From Fidelibacterota bacterium (lineage in GTDB: Bacteria > Fidelibacterota > UBA2242): a stretch of DNA of 5,290 nt. Below the pieces are notes generated by a model. That model was not told the origin of the DNA and ran no database searches. It saw only the letters and a list, made by a program, of their open reading frames with translations. A program made the translations under genes and the position numbers. Each line of letters begins with the position of its first letter. Positions within the stretch are counted from its first letter, which is position 1. Positions 1-3,833 of this stretch are shown here, in pieces. The stretch spans positions 1 to 5,290 of the forward strand of contig JAUSPJ010000068.1 of the NCBI GenBank assembly GCA_030655795.1, written 5' to 3'.

Positions 1-161
1 GTGGGTGACAGGTACCCGGTAATGACTTTCAGGGTCGTCGTTTTTCCGGCGCCGTTGGGACCCAAAAATCCCAGAATTTCGCCGTTTGCGACCGAAAAGG
101 AGATGTCTTCCACGGCTTTGACATCCCCGTAGTGTTTCACCAGATTGCGTACTTCAATCAC
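1..161 (-). CDS. ABC transporter ATP-binding protein, N-terminal fragment (runs off window)
   Basis: Nucleotide-binding subunit of an ABC transporter, expected on the cytoplasmic face powering a membrane permease. Only 53 codons are visible. They begin VIEVRNLVKHYGDVKAVEDI (first residue would be Met) and include the Walker A motif GPNGAGKTT at residues 34-42, preceded by the typical GEILGFL strand. The A-loop aromatic is Tyr11. The pattern is that of the CcmA/NatA/GldA group, which usually pairs with ABC-2-type permeases, but the Q-loop, signature and Walker B lie outside the window, so the substrate cannot be told. The start is GTG at 161-159. It overlaps the TGA of the BatD-like gene by four bases (GTGA) and sits 5 bases after a perfect AGGAGG, so translational coupling with the upstream operon is very likely. 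The family call is secure; the subfamily is inference. Confidence 0.93.
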   Translation of the reverse strand, partial: MIEVRNLVKHYGDVKAVEDISFSVANGEILGFLGPNGAGKTTTLKVITGYLSP

Positions 162-1102
162 GATGACCTCCTGTTTAGAAAGGGTTCACGTTTGGTTTTA
201 TCGATACAATTATATGCTAAATCCCAGTAAGTGATCATTTCACTTGCCTCAGGTATCATTTTGGCAAATTTGACCAGGTCCAGTCCGTTAAAAAGGGTTT
301 TATATTCCACGTCGATCCCGGTTTCGACATCCAGGTCATGAAAGGTGTTCATGATTTCACGAGTCGTCATTTCCAGAGCTTTTATAAAAAAGCGCCGCTC
401 CAGGTATTCACGCACGATTTCGGATATCTTAAAATAATACTGCCGGGTTTCCGCTTCGGCTTTATGCGGCCGGGATTTCAACTCGTCCAGCTTTCGGAAT
501 GCCGTCACATGCGGCGCTTCCAGATAATGTTCATCCAGCGGCGTCGGTGGCTGCTGCATTTTCCAGCGACGATAATAAAACCACCAGCCAAATAAAATGG
601 CGGTAATCAGCAATCCAAAAATGATAACCGTCCACGGTACGATTTTCCGGATGGCGAACGGCGGTTTGATATCCTTCGGTTCGGTTGTTCCCGGCGGAAG
701 TACGGAAATGACATCAACAACAAATTCATCTGTCTGGAAGAGCGGCGATACGGATGAATCGGCGTCATTTACTGCCCGCAATTCCAATACCGGTACAATC
801 ACCTTTCCGGTATCGAAAACCGTTAATTCCAGAGACCATTCCTGTTGAAAACCACCTTTGACCTTTTTCGGTTCGGAAATTTTCTGGTCAAGCAATTCCC
901 ACTTACCCAGTTTTTCACTCAAAACAGGAAACTCAAATCGGGTACCTGCCGGGTACCGCATAAGCACATTCAGATGAACCCGGTCGCCGATAGTGGCAAT
1001 CGTTGTACCTACTGATGATTCAAGAGTGACAGATATCGGCTCGGCATTGAGACCAATTAAAAAGAATAATATTAATAAAACTGTTCGACCTGTTTTAAGC
1101 AA
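158..1102 (-). CDS. BatD-like membrane protein: signal peptide, periplasmic beta domain, one TM span, helical cytoplasmic tail
   Basis: Probable partner of the MoxR/DUF58 pair, acting at the cytoplasmic membrane. Numbered from the TTG at 1102 (314 aa): residues 1-20 form a signal peptide (MLKTGRTVLLILFFLIGLNA, likely cut before Glu21). Residues 21-134 form a beta-rich region with the BatD-style pattern of a 'GD.V.L.V..RYPAG' strand pair. A Pro-rich linker leads to a single TM span at about 153-176. A basic stop (YYRRWK) and a helical domain at about 199-304 follow, containing YYFKISEIVREYLERRF and DLVKFAKMIPEASE. This is shorter than typical BatD (roughly 500-600 aa with repeated domains) and has only one beta region. 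The start is non-ATG. TTG 1102 has AAGGGA four bases upstream and gives a compact signal peptide. TTG 1117 (319 aa) is the alternative, and no in-frame ATG occurs until well inside the beta domain. The gene begins 18 bases after the DUF58 stop. The exact biochemical role is unknown. Confidence 0.8.
   Translation of the reverse strand: MLKTGRTVLLILFFLIGLNAEPISVTLESSVGTTIATIGDRVHLNVLMRYPAGTRFEFPVLSEKLGKWELLDQKISEPKKVKGGFQQEWSLELTVFDTGKVIVPVLELRAVNDADSSVSPLFQTDEFVVDVISVLPPGTTEPKDIKPPFAIRKIVPWTVIIFGLLITAILFGWWFYYRRWKMQQPPTPLDEHYLEAPHVTAFRKLDELKSRPHKAEAETRQYYFKISEIVREYLERRFFIKALEMTTREIMNTFHDLDVETGIDVEYKTLFNGLDLVKFAKMIPEASEMITYWDLAYNCIDKTKREPFLNRRSS
167..172 (-). promoter_or_regulatory. Ribosome binding site of the ABC ATPase gene
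   Basis: AGGAGG on the minus strand, 5 bases before the GTG at 161. It lies inside the last codons of the BatD-like gene (Asn-Arg-Arg-Ser-Ser-stop), so the end of one coding region carries the initiation signal of the next. It decides the GTG start. Confidence 0.85.
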
Positions 1103-1106
1103 CGCT

Positions 1107-1112
1107 TCCCTT
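1107..1112 (-). promoter_or_regulatory. Ribosome binding site supporting the TTG start at 1102
   Basis: AAGGGA four bases before TTG 1102. A second purine-rich site, AGGAG at 1131-1135, lies 13 bases before the alternative TTG 1117. That is rather far, so the downstream TTG is preferred, though not proven. Confidence 0.45.
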
Positions 1113-1120
1113 AACAATAT

Positions 1121-1999
1121 TTAGCGATATCTCCTCTCCCGCATTTTGAAAAACTTCACCAGCGGTTCCACGTAGGATTCACCGGCATCGATTTGGACCA
1201 GATCAAGATTCATGGTTTTGGCTTCCTTGGAAAATTTCCGCCGTTTGTCTTCAATATATTCCGAATATAATTTCGTAAAATTCCGATCCAGTGTATTCAC
1301 CCAGATATCCTCACCGGTTTCTGCGTCCCGCATTTTAATAAGACCAACCGGAGGTAGTTCCTGTTCACGTTTATCCAGCATCTGGATCGCAACCACATCG
1401 TGTTTCTGATTCAATACGCGCAGCGGCTTCATAAAATCGTCGTCGTCAAAATCTGACACAACAAACACGATTGACCGGCGTTTGAGCCCTTTCAGCAGGT
1501 ATTCAAGACCGTTGGAGATATTGGTCTGTATTGATTCGGGTTTAAAATAGAGCAATTCCCGAATCACCCGCAGGACGTGTCCCCGGCCTTTATGTGAAGG
1601 AATATATTTTTCAACCTTATCGGTAAAAATCAGCAGACCGACTTTGTCATTATTCTTAATGGCCGAAAATGCCAGCAAAGCGCAAATTTCCGTGGCAATT
1701 TCGCTTTTGAATTTTTCCTTTGAGCCAAATGCTCCTGATTTCGATGCATCCACGACCAGCATCACGTTCAGCTCGCGCTCTTCTTCATGAATTTTAACGA
1801 AGGGATGGTTGTAGCGGGCCGTGACATTCCAGTCAATCGTACGAATATCATCGCCATACTGATATTCCCGGACTTCGGCAAATTCCATACCCTGCCCCTT
1901 AAACACCGAATGATATTCACCGCTGAAGACATCATTGACCAGATGCCTGGTATGCAATTCGATATAGCGGACTTTTTTAAGAATCTCTTTTGGTATCAT
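1121..1999 (-). CDS. DUF58 domain protein with von Willebrand A-like fold
   Basis: Cytoplasmic protein of 292 aa, of the DUF58 family that almost always sits beside a moxR gene and is thought to be the VWA-type partner of that ATPase. The DUF58 core is clear at residues 35-77: GMEFAEVREYQYGDD, then RTIDWNVTAR, then the EEERE stretch. The VWA-like half follows. Its metal-ion-dependent adhesion site looks complete: DASKS (Asp84, Ser86, Ser88), Thr159 in the 'TNIS.GL' segment, and Asp183 in VSDFD. No signal peptide or membrane span is seen, unlike BatA/BatB, which are membrane-anchored VWA proteins. The ATG at 1999 is preceded in frame by TGA, so it is the first possible ATG. Its ribosome binding site is poor, only a GAGC-like purine patch. 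It lies 84 bases after moxR and 18 bases before the BatD-like gene. Precise function is unknown. Confidence 0.92.
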   Translation of the reverse strand: MIPKEILKKVRYIELHTRHLVNDVFSGEYHSVFKGQGMEFAEVREYQYGDDIRTIDWNVTARYNHPFVKIHEEERELNVMLVVDASKSGAFGSKEKFKSEIATEICALLAFSAIKNNDKVGLLIFTDKVEKYIPSHKGRGHVLRVIRELLYFKPESIQTNISNGLEYLLKGLKRRSIVFVVSDFDDDDFMKPLRVLNQKHDVVAIQMLDKREQELPPVGLIKMRDAETGEDIWVNTLDRNFTKLYSEYIEDKRRKFSKEAKTMNLDLVQIDAGESYVEPLVKFFKMRERRYR

Positions 2000-2083
2000 A
2001 TCAGTTCATTCGCTCAGATCACGTAAAATTCATTGCCTCATCTCGTTATCTGACAGCAAACTAAAAGAGTAATGCGATTATTA
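2000..2083 (-). other. 84-base gap between moxR and the DUF58 gene
   Basis: This is the only sizeable gap inside the MoxR operon. On reading it I see no convincing -35/-10 pair, no hairpin followed by a T run, and only trivial ORFs (for example Met-Arg-Gln-stop). A GATGAGG purine patch lies about 40 bases before the DUF58 ATG, too far to be its ribosome binding site. It is probably plain intra-operon spacer. Confidence 0.5.
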
Positions 2084-3076
2084 CTACGGAACCTCTACCG
2101 AATCAATAATGCGACGGATTATCTGTTCAACCGTCACCTCTTCGGCTTCTGCCTCAAAGGTAAGAATAATCCGATGCCTGAGAATATCCCACATCACATC
2201 CCGCACATCTTCAGGAGTGACATAGCCCCGGCCTTCAATAAATGCCTTGGCTTTTCCGGCCATTGTCAGATAAATCGACGCCCGTGGTGATGCGCCGATG
2301 TAAATCAGGTCGTTTAAATCAGCTAAATTATAGGCTTCCGGCTCACGGGTGGCAAACACAATATCCACAATATATTTATGGATTTTTTCATCGATATAGA
2401 TCTCATCAACCACTTTTCGGGCCCGGATAATATCTTCGGGATCAATCAACGACTGAACTTCAATAAAATTATCGGAATGGGCCATGCGTTTGATGATTTC
2501 CAGTTCTTCTGCCTTGTTGGGATAATTCAGAACAACTTTCAGCATGAACCGGTCCACCTGGGCTTCCGGCAGCGGATAAGTACCCTCCTGCTCAATTGGA
2601 TTCTGAGTCGCCAGCACCAGAAAGGGATCGTCCAGCTTATGGGTTTTATCACCGATACTGATCTGCCGTTCCTGCATTGCTTCCAGCAATGCCGACTGAA
2701 CTTTTGCCGGTGACCGGTTAATTTCATCAGCCAGAATGATATTGCTGAAAATCGGCCCCTTTTTGGTCTCAAAGCTGCCTTTCTGCTGATTGTAAATCAT
2801 CGTACCGATCAGGTCCGCCGGCAGCAGGTCCGGTGTAAACTGGATTCTCCGAAAGGATGTGTTGATAATTTTCGCCAGCGTGCTGACAGTCAACGATTTT
2901 GCCAAACCGGGTACGCCTTCCAGGAGTATATGTCCGTTGCATAACAGCCCGATTAACAGGCGCTCCACCATCAGGTCCTGACCGACGATTACCTTGGCCA
3001 TTTCCTGTTTTAAGGTTTGGACAAAGGTGCTCTCTTTTTGTATTTTTTTATTCAACTCCGAAAGATTGAAACTCAT
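2084..3076 (-). CDS. MoxR-family AAA+ ATPase
   Basis: Cytoplasmic ATPase of 330 aa, the normal length for the MoxR family, which acts in chaperone-like maturation or remodelling together with VWA proteins. Numbered from ATG 3076: Walker A GVPGLAKS at 54-61, Walker B LADEINR at 115-121 (Asp117, Glu118), sensor 1 LATQN at 155-159, the family hallmark NPIEQEGTYPLPEAQVDRF at 159-177 with arginine-finger candidate Arg176, and sensor 2 GASPRA at 261-266 with Arg265. All catalytic residues are present, so it should be active. The start could also be an in-frame GTG at 3082 (two residues longer). ATG is preferred, with a weak GGTG seven bases upstream. It begins 18 bases after the TPR lipoprotein stop and precedes DUF58, the standard MoxR pairing. 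The family call is certain; the client is not known. Confidence 0.97.
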   Translation of the reverse strand: MSFNLSELNKKIQKESTFVQTLKQEMAKVIVGQDLMVERLLIGLLCNGHILLEGVPGLAKSLTVSTLAKIINTSFRRIQFTPDLLPADLIGTMIYNQQKGSFETKKGPIFSNIILADEINRSPAKVQSALLEAMQERQISIGDKTHKLDDPFLVLATQNPIEQEGTYPLPEAQVDRFMLKVVLNYPNKAEELEIIKRMAHSDNFIEVQSLIDPEDIIRARKVVDEIYIDEKIHKYIVDIVFATREPEAYNLADLNDLIYIGASPRASIYLTMAGKAKAFIEGRGYVTPEDVRDVMWDILRHRIILTFEAEAEEVTVEQIIRRIIDSVEVP

Positions 3077-3094
3077 TCTCACACACCAGGTAAT

Positions 3095-3598
3095 TTACTG
3101 CCCTTTGGTAATTGTTTGCAGTTGCGGTATCTCATCCAGCGATTTTCCCAGATTCTCGATTTCCCATTGGGCCGACGGAACCAGCATGTGATCGGGATAA
3201 AATTCGATGAACTTCTCATAACTGGCTTTGGCACGGTCATAATCATTTAAATCGTTGGCGTAAATGTAGCCGATCATAAAACTGGCATTCGGTGTTTTCG
3301 GGTCCGCAGAATATTGCTCTAAAATCCGTTTGTAGGATTCAATGGATTTAGGAAAATCGTTCAGATTGTTTTTATACACCTCAGCCACGGCAAAAAGCGC
3401 CCGTATGGCCAGCGTATCCTGCGGAAAACGCTTTACAATCTTCTGATAATAGGCGATCGATTCCTCATACTTTTTGTTGTTAAAGGATTCTCTGCCCAAA
3501 TCCCAGTAGCCTTCAGCCGTCTTGACCGTATCCCTCGAACAATTGGCAAACATAATCATCAGTAATACCAGAACGGCAGTTGTTAATTTTTTCCCCAT
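3095..3598 (-). CDS. TPR-repeat lipoprotein (BamD/YbgF-like)
   Basis: Probable envelope lipoprotein of 167 aa with about three tetratricopeptide repeats, a protein-protein scaffold. Residues 1-19 are a lipoprotein-type signal (MGKK, then a hydrophobic run) ending FAN-Cys20. The lipobox is loose: Phe at -3 and Asn at -1 are not consensus. TPR units lie at about 28-61 (GRESFNNKKYEESIAYYQKI), 65-98 (AEVYKNNLNDFPKSIESYKR) and 103-137 (IYANDLNDYDRAKASYEKF), each with the usual Gly/Ala-Tyr-Ala spacing and a Pro closing the helix pair (FPQD, YPDH). It is shorter than BamD (about 245 aa), so it is not called BamD despite the neighbouring Omp85 gene. The ATG at 3598 follows an excellent Shine-Dalgarno sequence. 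It leads the MoxR-DUF58-BatD-like operon, which suggests it supplies a periplasmic docking module for that system; this is inference. Confidence 0.88.
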   Translation of the reverse strand: MGKKLTTAVLVLLMIMFANCSRDTVKTAEGYWDLGRESFNNKKYEESIAYYQKIVKRFPQDTLAIRALFAVAEVYKNNLNDFPKSIESYKRILEQYSADPKTPNASFMIGYIYANDLNDYDRAKASYEKFIEFYPDHMLVPSAQWEIENLGKSLDEIPQLQTITKGQ

Positions 3599-3605
3599 CG
3601 TTGTG

Positions 3606-3614
3606 ACCTCCTTT
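3606..3614 (-). promoter_or_regulatory. Near-perfect Shine-Dalgarno of the TPR lipoprotein gene
   Basis: AAAGGAGGT matches nine consecutive bases of the usual anti-Shine-Dalgarno complement. The GGAGG core stands 8 bases before the ATG at 3598. It is the strongest translation signal in the window and marks the head of the downstream operon. Confidence 0.85.
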
Positions 3615-3646
3615 AGCGTTCTTAATTGTGACTTTTCAATCGTCGT

Positions 3647-3676
3647 ATAATATATTTAATTTTGTCGTCCATACAA
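3647..3676 (-). promoter_or_regulatory. Candidate promoter of the TPR-moxR-DUF58 operon
   Basis: On the minus strand, TTGTAT (3676-3671), an 18-base spacer, then TATTAT (3652-3647), about 50 bases before the lipoprotein ATG. The -10 box matches sigma-70 consensus in five of six bases, but the -35 matches only three. The stretch is AT-rich, so chance matches are expected. The position is right for an operon promoter. Confidence 0.35.
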
Positions 3677-3695
3677 AGCAGAAATCCAAACTCAA

Positions 3696-3734
3696 ATTAT
3701 ACCATTATACCGGTTTATTGTTCCCTTCAATCAA
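3696..3734 (-). promoter_or_regulatory. Candidate upstream promoter with two overlapping-register TATAAT boxes
   Basis: Two perfect TATAAT hexamers lie on the minus strand at 3709-3704 and 3701-3696, offset by eight bases. Upstream -35-like options are TTGATT (3734-3729, 19-base spacer to the first box) and TTGAAG (3730-3725, 15-base spacer). Neither spacing is ideal, so this is a weak-to-moderate call. It would give a leader of about 90 bases. Confidence 0.35.
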
Positions 3735-3805
3735 CTTCTTACAAACCGAATTGTTCCGTCGGCTACTTCAATAGCAATTTCATCACCCGGATTAGACTTC
3801 CCCAA
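3731..3805 (-). pseudogene. Protein-like 24-codon remnant in the Omp85-TPR spacer
   Basis: After an in-frame TGA (3808-3806), the reading frame from TTG 3805 gives LGKSNPGDEIAIEV followed by ADGTIRFVRS and a TGA at 3733-3731. The alternation of hydrophobic and charged residues and the GDE.A.EV.DGTIRF pattern look like genuine protein, not random spacer translation. It resembles the closing beta strands of GreA/GreB-type C-terminal domains (GDEVEVEV.DG...), or alternatively the end of a PDZ domain (PGDEV.L.V..G). No ribosome binding site serves this frame directly. It may be a decayed gene end, or part of a frameshifted small ORF starting at 3819. Homology is a memory-based impression, not a search result. 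Confidence 0.3.
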
Positions 3806-3819
3806 TCAAATGACAACAT
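3763..3819 (-). CDS. Possible 18-aa small ORF directly after the Omp85 gene
   Basis: ATG 3819 follows AGGAG (3829-3825) by five bases and begins 14 bases after the Omp85 stop. It encodes MLSFDWGSLIRVMKLLLK, then TAG. The initiation signal is better than that of the DUF58 gene, but the product has no recognisable family. It overlaps the protein-like stretch in the neighbouring frame. Inserting one G in the GGGG run at 3803-3800 would join its start to that stretch as a single 29-residue product. It could be a real micropeptide, a leader, or a broken gene. Confidence is low. Confidence 0.25.
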   Translation of the reverse strand: MLSFDWGSLIRVMKLLLK

Positions 3820-3824
3820 AACTA

Positions 3825-3829
3825 CTCCT
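3825..3829 (-). promoter_or_regulatory. Ribosome binding site of the putative small ORF
   Basis: AGGAG five bases before ATG 3819, lying just after the Omp85 stop codon (TAA, 3836-3834). Real initiation here would be by coupling to translation of the Omp85 gene. AGGAG can occur by chance, so this only supports the small ORF and does not prove it. Confidence 0.3.
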
Positions 3830-3833
3830 GTTT

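Noticed and set aside
939..959. Direct repeat of GGGTACC on both sides of a TGCC, also resembling GGTACCCGG at 11-19
   Set aside because: It encodes the Arg-Tyr-Pro-Ala-Gly-Thr-Arg segment of the BatD-like protein, and short GGTACC palindromes recur by chance. No larger repeat surrounds them.
2378..2772. Plus-strand 111-codon frame and a minus-strand alternate frame of 77 codons inside moxR
   Set aside because: All AAA+ motifs lie in the 2084-3076 frame. The others are low-complexity shadows rich in Arg, Trp and Cys or in Phe and Gln.
3746..3763. Possible terminator hairpin CCGA...TCGG in the spacer after Omp85
   Set aside because: The stem is only four base pairs with a nine-base loop and is not followed by a clean T run on the minus strand.
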